A model generated the notes under the pieces. That model was given only the letters and a program-made list of their open reading frames with translations. It searched no databases and was not told the DNA's origin. Of a stretch of 64,000 nt of DNA, positions 15,865 through 28,400 are shown piece by piece. How positions within the stretch are numbered: the stretch's first letter is position 1; the number at the start of each line of letters is the position of its first letter. The DNA comes from Methylobacterium sp. 17Sr1-1 (GTDB lineage Bacteria > Pseudomonadota > Alphaproteobacteria > Rhizobiales > Beijerinckiaceae): positions 4,157,001-4,221,000 of the forward strand of contig NZ_CP029552.1 of assembly GCF_003173775.1 (NCBI RefSeq), read 5' to 3'. Both the position numbers and the translations under genes were made by a program.

Positions 15865-15896
15865 CCTCTCCCTCCGGATTCATCCGAGGGGAGAGG
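15865..15896 (-). terminator. Hairpin terminator after acnA
   Basis: On the minus strand CCTCTCCCCTCGGAT pairs with ATCCGGAGGGAGAGG with one mismatch, followed by TTCAAAAG. It begins 9 bases after the acnA stop codon. Position and form fit an intrinsic terminator with a short T-poor tail. Confidence 0.6.
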
Positions 15897-15904
15897 ACCA
15901 ATCC

Positions 15905-18604
<2,700 letters not shown>

Positions 18605-18996
18605 GGCGTGGTCCTCGCGAGGGGTTGTCGAACACGGCACAGGCAGGACCTGCGCCACTCAGAAGTGTTCGGCCGGATGCGCTGCGGATTCGACCCTGGC
18701 TGACGCAGGGAAGACCCGTGTGCCGCCCGCCCTCGCCTTGCGGCCGAGAATCGGACGGTGCGCGCGCCGCCCCGGGGGTGCCCGGACTGGGATGCGCGAA
18801 GGACGGTTTGGACGCCTCTGAAGGTCGCGCGGCGCAGCCGGGACTGCGTATAGAACACTTCGAAACTGGCCGCTACGGGTCTGGTGGCCGCGGATTCACG
18901 CATTCTCGCCGGGACGGGCATAGCGTAAACGCGGGCATTCGCCTCCGCTCGCCGACAGCCCCCCGCCCTCCCACCCCCTGCCTTCGGATCCCGCCC
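18605..18996. promoter_or_regulatory. Divergent region between acnA and ccmA
   Basis: 392 bases without a convincing gene. It must contain the acnA and ccmA promoters. A slightly AT-richer patch (GTATAGAACACTTCGAAAC) lies near 18847. I cannot define -35/-10 boxes reliably, and no riboswitch or hairpin stands out. Confidence 0.5.
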
Positions 18997-19644
18997 TTGC
19001 GCCTGATCGCCGAGGACCTCGCCTGCCGGCGCTCCGGCCGCCGGATCTTCTCCGGGCTCTCCTTCACCCTGGAGGCCGGTGAAGCGCTGACCGTCACCGG
19101 CCGCAACGGCGCCGGCAAGTCGTCGCTGCTCGCGATCCTCGCCGGGCGGCTGCGGCCGGAGGCCGGGCGCCTCGTCGCCGAGGAGGTGGGCGAGCGCACG
19201 ATCCCGGAATGCCTCCACGTCGTCGGCCACCGCGACGGGCTGAAAGGCGCGCTGACCGCGGAGGAGAACCTCGCCTTCGCCCGCGACCTCCTGGGCGACG
19301 CCGACCTCGGGCCCCGCGCGGCGCTCGCCCGCCTCGGCCTCGCCCACGCGGCGGGCCTGCCGGTGGCCTATCTCTCGGCGGGGCAGCGCCGGCGCGTGGC
19401 CCTCGCCCGGCTCCTCGTGTGCCGCCGGCCGCTCTGGCTCCTCGACGAGCCGACCGCCGCCCTCGACGTGGCCTCGCAAGGGGCGCTGGCCGGGCTGATG
19501 CGCGAGCATCTGGCGCAAGGCGGCCTCGTCGTCGCGGCCACCCACCAGGCGCTCGGGCTCGAGACGGCCCGGGACCTCTCCGTCGAGGCGTTCCGCACCG
19601 GCCGGTCCGAGATCGCGGCCGATCCCTTCGCGGAGGCGTTCTGA
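18997..19644 (+). CDS. ccmA: CcmA, ATPase of the cytochrome c heme-handling ABC complex
   Basis: 215 residues from a TTG at 18997 (RLIAEDLACRRSG), which matches family length; readings that begin further upstream have no CcmA-like sequence. Walker A is GRNGAGKSS, the signature LSAGQRRRVALARL and Walker B LWLLDEPTAALD. CcmA drives release of holo-CcmE in system I cytochrome c maturation at the inner membrane. Its stop overlaps the ccmB start by one base (TGATG at 19642-19646), showing coupling. Confidence 0.93.
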   Translation: MRLIAEDLACRRSGRRIFSGLSFTLEAGEALTVTGRNGAGKSSLLAILAGRLRPEAGRLVAEEVGERTIPECLHVVGHRDGLKGALTAEENLAFARDLLGDADLGPRAALARLGLAHAAGLPVAYLSAGQRRRVALARLLVCRRPLWLLDEPTAALDVASQGALAGLMREHLAQGGLVVAATHQALGLETARDLSVEAFRTGRSEIAADPFAEAF

Positions 19645-20312
19645 TGGGCCGCGCCTTCCTGGCCGTGGTCGCCCGCGACCTGCGTCTCGCCGGCCGCATC
19701 GGCGGCTCGGGGGCCCTGTCCCTGGTGTTCTTCCTGATGATCGTCGCCCTGGTGCCGTTCGGCCTCGGGCCCGACCTCAACCTGCTCGCCCGGATCGGGC
19801 CCGGCATCCTGTGGATCGCCGCGGTGCTGGCGACCTTGATCGGCCTCGACCGGCTGTTCCAGGCCGACGAGGAGGACGGCTCCCTCGACCTCCTCTCCGG
19901 CGCGCCCGCGCCGCTGGAACTCCTGGTGCTCGCCAAGGTCACGGCGCACTGGCTCACCACCGGCCTGCCGCTGGCGCTCGCCACACCCCTGTTCGGGCTC
20001 CTCGTCGCGCTCAGCCCCACCGGCATGGCGGCGACGAGCCTGACGCTGCTGGTCGGCACCCCGGCGCTCACCTTCATCGGCGCCGTCGGCGCCGCGCTCA
20101 CCGCCTCGATCCGCCGCGGCGGCTTGATCCTCGCCGTGGTGGTTCTGCCCCTGATGGTGCCGACCCTGATCTTCGGCGTCTCGGCGGCGGATGCGGCGCT
20201 CGTCGGCACGGTGCCGTTCACGACGCCGCTGGCGATCCTGGCGGCGCTCAGCCTCACGGCGGGCGTGGTGGGGACGCTGGCGGCGGCGGCGGCGCTGCGC
20301 TGGGGCGAGTAG
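19644..20312 (+). CDS. ccmB: CcmB, membrane subunit of the cytochrome c heme-handling ABC complex
   Basis: 222 residues, six hydrophobic segments. Typical parts are LDRLFQADEEDGSLDLL, a conserved cytoplasmic loop, and GTPALTFIGAVGAALTASIRRGG. It pairs with CcmA, CcmC and CcmD. In many relatives ccmC and ccmD follow directly; here a minus-strand response regulator follows after 24 bases, so those genes must lie elsewhere. Confidence 0.93.
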   Translation: MGRAFLAVVARDLRLAGRIGGSGALSLVFFLMIVALVPFGLGPDLNLLARIGPGILWIAAVLATLIGLDRLFQADEEDGSLDLLSGAPAPLELLVLAKVTAHWLTTGLPLALATPLFGLLVALSPTGMAATSLTLLVGTPALTFIGAVGAALTASIRRGGLILAVVVLPLMVPTLIFGVSAADAALVGTVPFTTPLAILAALSLTAGVVGTLAAAAALRWGE

Positions 20313-20336
20313 GCGTCGGATCGGGCGGCGCGCGCC

Positions 20337-20717
20337 CTACATCCGCCCCCCGCCCACCGGCTCGGCGCAGAGCGCGCCCAGGGCCTCGATCAGGCGGTCG
20401 GGGTTGAGGGGCTTTCGCAACATCGGCAGGTCCGGCCACATCAGCCGCATCGCGCGCGGCAGCACGCCGCCCGTGCAGATCAGCACCGGCACGCCCCGGC
20501 CGATCAGGCACTCGGCCGTGGGCGTCGCCTCGCCGTCGGCGAGGTTGAGGTCGAGGATCGCGACGTCGATCTCCTCCAGGTCGATCAGCGCCAGGGCCTC
20601 GCGGTTGGTGCGGGCCGGGCCGACGGCATGGGCGTTCGAGCCGGTCACGATCTCGGTCAGCTCCAGGGCGACGAGCGCCTCGTCCTCGACGATCAGCACC
20701 CGTCGTCCGTCCAGCAT
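20337..20717 (-). CDS. Single-domain response regulator (CheY-like receiver)
   Basis: 126 residues from the ATG complement at 20715-20717, preceded by GGAG. The receiver pattern is complete: acidic pocket VEDEA, phospho-acceptor Asp in VAILDLNLADG (about residue 53), Thr in LICTGG and Lys in LRKPLNPDRL. There is no output domain, so it probably works by protein contact or phosphotransfer in the cytoplasm, as many stand-alone receivers of alphaproteobacteria do. No cognate kinase is adjacent. Confidence 0.85.
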   Translation of the reverse strand: MLDGRRVLIVEDEALVALELTEIVTGSNAHAVGPARTNREALALIDLEEIDVAILDLNLADGEATPTAECLIGRGVPVLICTGGVLPRAMRLMWPDLPMLRKPLNPDRLIEALGALCAEPVGGGRM

Positions 20718-20938
20718 CGCGATCTCCAAGGGTTCCGGGGCGGGCGAATCAGCGTCCGCTCCGGGTCGCGGGGCGAGAGTGTGTCGCCGGCTCCGTTCGG
20801 TCAATCGCGCGAATGCGAGGGTCGCGCTTAAACGCTCCTTAACCATGACGACAGCATCGTCAGCCTGGCCGTGATCGGAGGCGGCGCACCCGGACGGGTG
20901 CGATCCGGTCGGCCGGCACGAGGCGCGGAGAGGCGGCG

Positions 20939-21316
20939 ATGGGCGAGGCGGCGTTTGACATCTCGGGCCAGGAACGGGGCGGCCCGGATCTCAAGGGACG
21001 GACCGGCCCGGATTTCGATCTGGTGCGGCGCCTGCTGCTCCCGCCGGGCTGGCTCGGCCCCCGGCCCTACCGGCTGCCCCTGCCCGACGAGGACGAGTTC
21101 GAGGAGATCGACGATCTCGTCGCCCAGCTCGAGGCCGAGAACAAGGTGATGAAGGCCGTGCTGCGCTCCGAGCGCGAGGCCGCGGCGGAGCTGCGCGCCC
21201 AGGTCGCGGCTCTGTCGATCCAGCAGGCTGAAGGCGAGGACACGCAGGAGGACCTGCGCGCCGACCGCGACCGCTGGGCCTCCCTGGTCGAGCGCCTGCT
21301 GTTCGCGCCGCGCTAG
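20939..21316 (+). CDS. Uncharacterised protein with a coiled-coil C-terminal half
   Basis: 125 residues. Residues 1-45 are Gly/Pro-rich. From about 50 to 115 the sequence is charged and helical (EFEEIDDLVAQLEAENKV, REAAAELRAQVAAL), consistent with a coiled coil. No signal peptide and no recognised family. The start has a purine-rich GAGGCGG stretch upstream. It is transcribed towards the oxidoreductase gene, 60 bases further on, and may share its transcript. Confidence 0.6.
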   Translation: MGEAAFDISGQERGGPDLKGRTGPDFDLVRRLLLPPGWLGPRPYRLPLPDEDEFEEIDDLVAQLEAENKVMKAVLRSEREAAAELRAQVAALSIQQAEGEDTQEDLRADRDRWASLVERLLFAPR

Positions 21317-21376
21317 ACGAGCGTGGCCCCTCCCCCCGTCACGCCCCAAAGCCCGATCAGTCGCACGGAGACGGCC

Positions 21377-22357
21377 ATGAGCCCCCGCTGCTCGCTCGTC
21401 GTCAACGGCAAGCCCGTCCGTGTGGCGACCGGCGACACGCCCCTCGACGCCGCCTTGCCCCGGACGGTCGCGGCCGGCCGCGACGGCGTGATCCAGGATT
21501 CCATGCTGCAGGAGGCTCTGCCGCGCCTGCGCAACACCAGCCGCGCCCGGCCTCGCCTCGGCGACGGCGCCGCGACCCGGCCGGGACCCGCCCCCTCGCC
21601 CCTCGCGGTCCTGCGTACCGCCAAGCGCGCCGGCACGCTGCTCTCCGCCACCCCGCTCACGGGCGCGGTGATGGAGGTGGTGGTCACGGTCTCGCGCAGC
21701 CTCGACGTCGCCCCCGGCCAGGCCGTGGAAGTCGCCTTCGCGGGGCTGCCGGCCCGGCCCTACTGCCCGACCCAGCGCATCGACGGCAACACCGAGCTCA
21801 ACGAACTCGTCTTCCACCTGCGCCGCGACCGCGGTGCGCTCGGCCCCGCCCTCGGCGAGGCGGTGCATCCCGGCCACGCCGTGCGGATCAAGGGACCGGC
21901 CGGCGGCACGCCCTACCGGCCCGGCCCCGGACGCCTGATCCTGGTCTCGGCCGAGACCGGCTTCGCGCCGATCTGGGCCATCGCCCGGGCGGCGCGCCAC
22001 CTCGAGATCGGCCGCGAGATGGTGGTGGTGGCCGGCGCAACGGATGCCGACGACCTCTACATGCGCCCCGCCCTTGCCTGGCTGCGCGGCACCGGCGTGC
22101 AGCAGGTCACCCTGGCGGCGAGCCGCGATCGCCGCGGCCAGTCGGACGTGCGCCACGGCCCCGTCACCGCCCACCTGCCCACCTTGCGCGGCAGCGACAC
22201 CGTCCACGTCGCCGGCCCGCCCGACATCGTGCGGGCGGTCGAGCGGCTCTGCGACAGCGTCGGGGCCACCTGCGCCGCCCTGCCCTTCCTGCCCTCGCGC
22301 AGCCGGGCCCGGAGCCTCGTCACTCCGGGGGATACGGGCGCGCAGTTCGGGCTGTGA
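21377..22357 (+). CDS. Ferredoxin-NAD(P) reductase-like flavoprotein with a cysteine-less ferredoxin-like N-terminus
   Basis: 326 residues from the ATG at 21377. Residues 1-45 (VVNGKPVRVATGDTPLDAAL) look like the start of a plant-type 2Fe-2S ferredoxin domain, but the Cys-x4-Cys-x2-Cys ligands are absent and the region then becomes disordered. The FAD-binding barrel follows (about 95-195, with RPYCPTQ at the flavin-contact site), then an NAD-binding domain: LVSAETGFAPIWAIARAA and a C-terminal VHVAGPPDIVRAV. It probably transfers electrons between NAD(P)H and a partner through FAD only. Partner unknown. Confidence 0.7.
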   Translation: MSPRCSLVVNGKPVRVATGDTPLDAALPRTVAAGRDGVIQDSMLQEALPRLRNTSRARPRLGDGAATRPGPAPSPLAVLRTAKRAGTLLSATPLTGAVMEVVVTVSRSLDVAPGQAVEVAFAGLPARPYCPTQRIDGNTELNELVFHLRRDRGALGPALGEAVHPGHAVRIKGPAGGTPYRPGPGRLILVSAETGFAPIWAIARAARHLEIGREMVVVAGATDADDLYMRPALAWLRGTGVQQVTLAASRDRRGQSDVRHGPVTAHLPTLRGSDTVHVAGPPDIVRAVERLCDSVGATCAALPFLPSRSRARSLVTPGDTGAQFGL

Positions 22358-22384
22358 GCCGGCGAACTAGGCGTTCAATCCTGG

Positions 22385-22978
22385 CTACATCGTCGCGTGA
22401 TCCGGGCACCCCGACTGGGTCGCGACCGCTGCGACAAGCTTGTCGGCTTCACGGCGCGACCGGATCACGAGAGTGGGCACGTGCGAGCCGTGAGCGTCGA
22501 GGCCGCGGATGATCGCCGGGACCGTGTCCCGTTCAAAGTTCCAGACGTAGCTCAGGAATTCCCGGTCCGGCAGTCTCTCAGGGCAACCCGGCGCCATGTC
22601 AGGGCGGGTCCGACCGCGATGCACGAACCCGCGGCGAATCACGCCGGTGAGGCAGCTTAGTCGCGGCAGGCGCAGCCAGATCGCGAGATCGGTGCGCGGC
22701 AGGCGCAGATCCAGGCTCGACGGAAAGCTGCCGTCTATGATCCAGCGCTCGCTCGCGACCGCTGCGGCGATCAGTGCGCGGGACTCCTCGCGGGGCCGAG
22801 CTACCCAACCAGGAAGCCAGTAGAAGTCCCGGTCCATGGAGAGGTGCGGCAGGCCGAGCTGGCGACCGAGGGCCGAGGAGAGCGTCGACTTTCCGGCGCC
22901 GGAGCTGCCGAAGACCAACACGCGTCGAGCATCGCGGAGCAGCGCAGCGGCCTCGGGCAACCCGACCATGTTCGGCAT
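22385..22978 (-). CDS. P-loop nucleotide kinase-like protein (topology-modulation/FlaR-like)
   Basis: 197 residues from the ATG complement at 22976-22978, preferred to the one at 22967-22969 because GGAGG lies 12 bases upstream. Walker A is GSSGAGKST at 24-32. It continues with LPHLSMDRDFYWLPGW, WIIDGSF and a RLPRTDLAIWLRLPR strand. This is the pattern of adenylate-kinase-like proteins annotated as topology modulation or FlaR. A small-molecule or nucleotide kinase role is likely but the substrate is unknown. Confidence 0.75.
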   Translation of the reverse strand: MPNMVGLPEAAALLRDARRVLVFGSSGAGKSTLSSALGRQLGLPHLSMDRDFYWLPGWVARPREESRALIAAAVASERWIIDGSFPSSLDLRLPRTDLAIWLRLPRLSCLTGVIRRGFVHRGRTRPDMAPGCPERLPDREFLSYVWNFERDTVPAIIRGLDAHGSHVPTLVIRSRREADKLVAAVATQSGCPDHATM

Positions 22979-23081
22979 CGCAAATTTCGGCCTCCACGGA
23001 CCCCGATTTGCCCTTAGGGCATGCGACCGGAGCCGGCAAGGCGCCGGTCCTGGCGTCGACGAAGACCTGCGCTGCCCGTCC

Positions 23082-23945
23082 TCACGCCAACTCCGCGACC
23101 GGCACCGGATAGGCGTGCGGCCGCGAGGCCAGCATCGCGTCGATGAGGGCCAGCACCTCCTCCCGCCCGACATTGGCCGCCTGCTCGAACGGCGTCCAGG
23201 TCTGGTGGAAGTCGAGAGCGGCGAAGACCGCGCGGTAGCGGGTCAGTTCGGCGGGGGTCAGCGGCACGCCGCGCACGAAGGCCTTGTGGGCCGAGATCGT
23301 CAGCGCCTCGCGCGAGTTCTTCGGGTTCAGCTCGAACTTCAGCGCGTCGCCGCAGAACACGATGCCGCGGGTCGTGTCGTGCAGCACGGCATGGCCGTCG
23401 AAATGGCCGGCGGTGCGGTGAAGAACCAGGCCCGGCAGGGGCTCCAGCCCATCGTCGTAGGGCCAGGAGACCTGGAGCGCCGCGCTCCAGGTGAAGTCGG
23501 CGGCCGGCAGGCAGAGTTCGGGGTCGAAGCGGTCCTGGAGCTGGGGCAGCGCGCCGTAGCTGTGCGGATGCGAGGCCGACAGGATCTTCATGCCGCCCAG
23601 GGCCTCGATGTGGTCGAGGGCCGCCTCGCTGAAGACCGGGCAGCCCTCGAAGCCCATGTTGCCCTCAGGGGTCACGATCAGGTAGGCGCTCGGCCCGATG
23701 CCGGTGACCGGCTCGTTCCAGAACTTCCACACGCCCGCCTCGACCTCCTCCCAGTGGCAAGGGAACGAGGCTTGCGCCTCCGCGACGTCGCGGAAGCGCC
23801 AGCCGTCCTGCGGTACGACGTGGCGCGCGTCGAGGCACATCGGGCAGCTCGGCGGCGCCGCGAAGTGGCGTTGCCAGAAGCCGCAATTGTCGCAGACGAA
23901 GCTCGGAAGCTTGAGGGCGCCCGCGAAGGGCAGGTAACCGGGCAC
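23082..23945 (-). CDS. MBL-fold metallo-hydrolase with an N-terminal rubredoxin-like zinc ribbon
   Basis: 287 residues from a GTG (complement 23943-23945). Residues near 13-34 hold CDNC and CPMC, a four-cysteine zinc or iron knuckle. The metallo-beta-lactamase fold follows: SHPHSYGALPQL in place of the usual HxHxDH, HRTAGHFDGHAVLH and IVFCGDALKF. The altered metal motif is that of a subfamily whose substrate is unknown. It has no close operon partner; the SDR downstream of it on the map is transcribed the same way 73 bases upstream. Confidence 0.72.
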   Translation of the reverse strand: MPGYLPFAGALKLPSFVCDNCGFWQRHFAAPPSCPMCLDARHVVPQDGWRFRDVAEAQASFPCHWEEVEAGVWKFWNEPVTGIGPSAYLIVTPEGNMGFEGCPVFSEAALDHIEALGGMKILSASHPHSYGALPQLQDRFDPELCLPAADFTWSAALQVSWPYDDGLEPLPGLVLHRTAGHFDGHAVLHDTTRGIVFCGDALKFELNPKNSREALTISAHKAFVRGVPLTPAELTRYRAVFAALDFHQTWTPFEQAANVGREEVLALIDAMLASRPHAYPVPVAELA

Positions 23946-24018
23946 GCGAGACCTATCGGGCAGCCTTGAGGGGAGTTCCCGAGATAGGGCGCCGCCGCCG
24001 CGCCGGCGACGGCGCGCG

Positions 24019-25047
24019 TCAGAACAGCCGCGGCAGCAGCCGGCGCCGCCGGCCGAGCCGCCGCGCCGCCCCCGCGCCGAGGGCGAGCGCCGCCGCGCCG
24101 CCGAGGCACACGGCCGCAAGACCGGTGACGAGGACGTCGCGCTGGCGGTCGGTGAAGAACTCGCTGCGGGTCGGCGTCGTCTTGTCGGAGAATTTTCCGT
24201 CGATCGCCGCCGGACCGGGCGCGGGCTTAAACAGGTTGCCGGGCTTGTCGGGCGCCGCCTCGCCGATCTGCGCGTCCCAGCCGCGGGCCATCATCCGGTC
24301 GGAGAGCGCCGGCGACACCACCTGCATCAGCCCCATCTGCACTGTCGAGCGGCCGACCCAGATATCCCGGCGCCGATTGTTGGCGGCGAACAGGATCGCG
24401 TCGGCGCAGAGCCGGGGGTCGAAGACCGGGGCCGGGATGTCCTGCTCGGCGCCCGTGCGGGTGCGGGCCCAGCCGAATTGCGGCGTGTTCACCGCGGGCA
24501 GGTAGACGACCGTCAGATTGACGTCGACCCGCTCGTGCAGGAGCTCCGAGCGCAGGCCGTCGGTGAAGCCGGTCACCGCGTGCTTGGCGGCGCAGTAGGG
24601 CACCTGGAGCGGCATCGACCGGAGCCCCAGGCCCGAACTCACCTGCACGATGGTGCCGCGGTTGCGCCTCCGCATGTGGCGGAGCGCCGCGAGCGTGCCC
24701 CAGACCTGGCTCAGATAGGTGGTCTCGGTGACCCGCCGCCACTCCTCGGGGGCGATCTCGGGCACCGGCGCCACGATCGACGACATCGCGTTGTTGACCC
24801 AGCTGTCGATCGGCCCGAGCTCGGCCTCGAACCGGTCGGCGGCGTCGTTCACGGCCTCGACGTCGGCCACGTCGGCGGAGATCGCCAGGACGGCGCCGCC
24901 GTGCCGGCGGAGCGCGGCCTCCGCATCGCGCAGGCGCCCCTCGTCGCGGGCGACAATGCCGACCGACCAGCCCTCCCTGGCGAAGGCGTGGGCGGTCGCC
25001 AGACCGATCCCCGCCGTGCCGCCCGTCACCACCGCCACCCGCGCCAC
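24019..25047 (-). CDS. SDR-family oxidoreductase with a C-terminal membrane segment
   Basis: 342 residues from a GTG (complement 25045-25047) with GGGAGG five bases upstream; another GTG two codons earlier overlaps that site. It has TGGTAGIG (cofactor), VNNAM, VQVSSGLGL (Ser) and YCAAK (Tyr/Lys). After the catalytic domain (about 1-250) there is a linker containing KPGNLFKPAPG and a hydrophobic helix near 310-330, followed by an Arg-rich end. The enzyme is therefore likely tethered to the inner membrane. Substrate unknown. Confidence 0.8.
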   Translation of the reverse strand: MARVAVVTGGTAGIGLATAHAFAREGWSVGIVARDEGRLRDAEAALRRHGGAVLAISADVADVEAVNDAADRFEAELGPIDSWVNNAMSSIVAPVPEIAPEEWRRVTETTYLSQVWGTLAALRHMRRRNRGTIVQVSSGLGLRSMPLQVPYCAAKHAVTGFTDGLRSELLHERVDVNLTVVYLPAVNTPQFGWARTRTGAEQDIPAPVFDPRLCADAILFAANNRRRDIWVGRSTVQMGLMQVVSPALSDRMMARGWDAQIGEAAPDKPGNLFKPAPGPAAIDGKFSDKTTPTRSEFFTDRQRDVLVTGLAAVCLGGAAALALGAGAARRLGRRRRLLPRLF

Positions 25048-25175
25048 GCGCACCTCCCGAAGGCTTGAAGAAGCTGCCGGGCAATGCGGAGGGCGGGCGG
25101 GAGGTTCGGGTGCGGCGGTGACGCACCGCCACACGCAAAGTCCCCGAATGCTGAAGAGCGAAGGATAAGGCGCAT

Positions 25176-25407
25176 CTCCCCTCTCCCGTTTGGAAGAGGG
25201 GCCGTGGGGATCGAAGATCCCGCGTGAGGGTGGCTCGGTTTCCGCAATGACCCTGAACTGTCGAGCTGCGCAGCTGGACGCTCGGAGCCTCATACGGAAC
25301 CGCGCCACCCTGCGCGATCTTCGATCGCCCCTACCCCTCTCCAGGCGATACCGGGCAAGGATCTCTGGCAAGCCCGGCATCGCCTGGAGAGGGGATCCCG
25401 CGCTTCA
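25176..25407. repeat. Interspersed palindromic repeat, family A, copy 1
   Basis: This occupies much of the 411-base gap between the SDR and the RND pump gene. It begins with CTCCCCTCTCCCGT and ends GGAGAGGGGATCCCGCGCTTCA, with CCCCTACCCCTCTCC before the end; the CCTCTCC/GGAGAGG arms can fold together. The same blocks in the same order recur at 32037-32202. This copy has an extra inner hairpin (GGCGATACCGGGC... region). No coding sense. Confidence 0.8.
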
Positions 25408-25458
25408 ATGTATTGGGAGGTTTGAGCGGACATTAGATGAGACCGCAGAGATGCACCT

Positions 25459-28400
25459 TCAGCGCGCCGGCTCCGGCTCGCCGTGGTGGTCGTCCACCCC
25501 GCGCCAGCGGTTGATCCGGATCGAGAGGTTGCGGATCACCACGTAGAAGACCGGCGTCAGGAACAGGCCGAAGATCGTCGCCCCGAGCATGCCGAACAGC
25601 ACCGCGGTGCCGAGCGCCTGACGCATCTCGGCGCCGGGGCCGGTGGCGAAGGCGAGCGGCACCACGCCGAGGATGAACGCGAAGGCGGTCATCAGGATCG
25701 GCCGCAGGCGAAGCCGGCACGCCTCGACGGCGGCCGCGACCGGCCCGCGGCGTTCGCTCTCTTCGATCTGGTGCGCGAACTCGACGATCAGAATCGCGTT
25801 CTTGGCCGCGAGACCGATGAGCACGATGAGGCCGATCTGGGTCAGGATGTTGTTGTCCTGCGCCCGGAACTGCACGCCGGCCAGCGCCGCGAGCACGCCC
25901 GTCGGCACCACGAGCAGGATCGAGAGCGGCAGCGCCCAGGATTCGTACTGCGCGGCGAGCACCAGGAAGACCAGGAGCACGCCGAGGGCGAAGACGTAGA
26001 TCGCCGTGTTGCCGACCGCCTTCTCCTGGAACGCGATCTCGGTCCACTCGAAGCTCATGCCGTCGGGCAGGGTCTGTCGGGCGAGTTTCTCCATCGCGTC
26101 GAGGGACTGGCCGGAGGACACGCCCGGCCGCGAATCGCCCTGTACCGGGATCGAGTAGTACAGGTTGTAGCGCTGGACGATCTGCGGGCCGGAGATGTCG
26201 CGGATGTTGGCGAGCGTCCCCATCGGCACCAGCGCGCCGGTGGAGGAGCGAACCTTGAGCCGCTCGATGTCCTCCTTCTCCATCCGGTACTTGGCGTCGG
26301 CCTGGGCCCGGACCTGGTAGATGCGCCCGAAGGTGTTGAAGTCGTTGACGTAGGCGCCGCCGAGATTGACCTGCAGCGTCGAGAACACGTTGGCGAGCGG
26401 CACGTTCAGCATCCGCGCCACCGTGCGGTCGATGTCGAGGTAGATCTGCGGCGTGTCGTTGCCGAAGGTGGTGAAGACGCGGGTCAGGTTGGGATCGCGG
26501 TTGGCCGCGCCGATGAGGTCGCCCGAGACCTGGAGCAGCCGGGCGATGTCCGAGCCCTCGCGGCTCTGCACCTGCATCTTGAAGCCGCCGGCATTGCCGA
26601 GGCCCCGCACCGGCGGCGGCGGGATCGCGATGATCCGCGCCTCCTGCATCGGCGCGGTCTTGGCGAGCACGTCCTGGAGGATCTTGCCGGCGGTGCGGCC
26701 CTTGGCGAGGCGCTCGGCGAAAGGCTTCAACGGCAGGAACATCACCGCGCCGTTGGTGGTGTTGGTGAAGGTCGCGCCGTCGAAGCCCGCGATGACGACG
26801 GTGTTGCCGACGCCGTCGATGTCGAGGGAGCGGCGCGACACCTCCTGGACCACCGCGGTGGTGCGCTCGAGCGCCGAGCCCGGCGGCAATTGCACCACCA
26901 CCAGCAGGTAGCCCTGGTCCTGGAGCGGGATGAAGCCGGTCGGCGTGGTACGCACCAGATGCAGCACGCCGTAGATGACGCCGGCATAGAGCAGGAGCAT
27001 CGCCAGCAGCGGCACCAGCCGCCCGGTGAGGAAGCGGATCGTCGCCGCGTAGGCGTTCGCCGTCGCGTCGAAGGCGCGGTTGAAGGTGTTGGCCGCCCAG
27101 GCGCCGAAGCGCGCCAGGAAGAAGCGCGGCCGGTGGTGCTCGGAATGGGGCTTCAGCAGCAGCTTGCAGAGCGCCGGCGACAGCGTCAGCGAGTTGAACA
27201 TCGAGATGATGGTCGAGGCCGCGATGGTCAGCGCGAACTGCCGGTAGAACTGGCCCGAGATGCCCGGGATGAAGGCGGTCGGGATGAACACCGCCGAGAG
27301 CACGAGGGCGATGGCGACGACCGCGCCGCCGACCTCGTCCATGGTCTTGTGGGCCGCCTCGCCGGGCGAGAGCCCCTCGGCCATGTTGCGCTCGACGTTC
27401 TCCACCACCACGATCGCGTCGTCGACCACGATGCCGATGGCGAGGACGAGGCCGAACAGCGTCAGGTTGTTGAGCGAGAAGCCGAGCAGCGCCATCACCG
27501 CGAAGGTGCCGACGAGCGAGACCGGGATCGCGATGATCGGGATGATCGCGGTGCGCCAGCTCTGCAGGAAGACCAGGATCACCACCACGACGAGGACGAT
27601 CGCCTCGCCGAGGGTCTTGTAGACCTCGTGCACCGACTCGGCGATGAACTCGGTCGGGTTGTAGGCGATCTTGTACTCGAGGCCGGGCGGGAAGTCCTTG
27701 GCGAGCGTCTTCATCAGCGCCTGGACCTGCTCGGCCGCCTGGAGGGCGTTGGTGCCGGGACGCTGGAACACGCCGATGCCGATGGCCGGCTGGCCGTTGA
27801 GGAACGACTTCGTCGTGTAGTCCTTCTGGCCGAGCTCGACCCGGGCGATATCGGAGATCCGCACCAGGCGCCCGTCGGAGGCCTTGACGATCACCTTGCG
27901 GAACTCGCTCGGATCCTGGAACCGGCCTTGCGTCTGGACCGTCAGCTGGAACGCCTGATCGGCCGGCGCCGGCGGCGCGCCGAGCGCGCCCGACGCGACC
28001 TGGACGTTCTGCTCCTGCAGCGCGTTGAGCACGTCGGTGGTCGAGAGCTGGTAGGACGCGAGCTTGTTCGGATCGAGCCAGAGCCGCAGCGCGTATTCCG
28101 ACCCACCGAACACCGTGATGTCGCCGACGCCGTTGAGGCGCAACATCGGATCGCGCAGGCGCAGGTAGATGTAGTTGGCCAGGTAGTTCTGGTCGAAGGT
28201 GCCGTCGGGCGACAGCACGTGCACGACCATCATCAGGTCGGGCGAGGACTTGCGGACCGTGACGCCGAGGTTGCGCACGTCGCCGGGCAGGCGCGGCTGG
28301 GCGACCGAGAGCCGGTTCTGGACCAGCACGTTGGCGATGTCGAGGTTGGTGCCGAGCGCGAAGGTGACGGTCAGCTGCATGTTGCCGTCGTTGGTCGACA

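Noticed and set aside
25176..25407. CRISPR array
   Set aside because: The repeats are long imperfect palindromes without regular short spacers.
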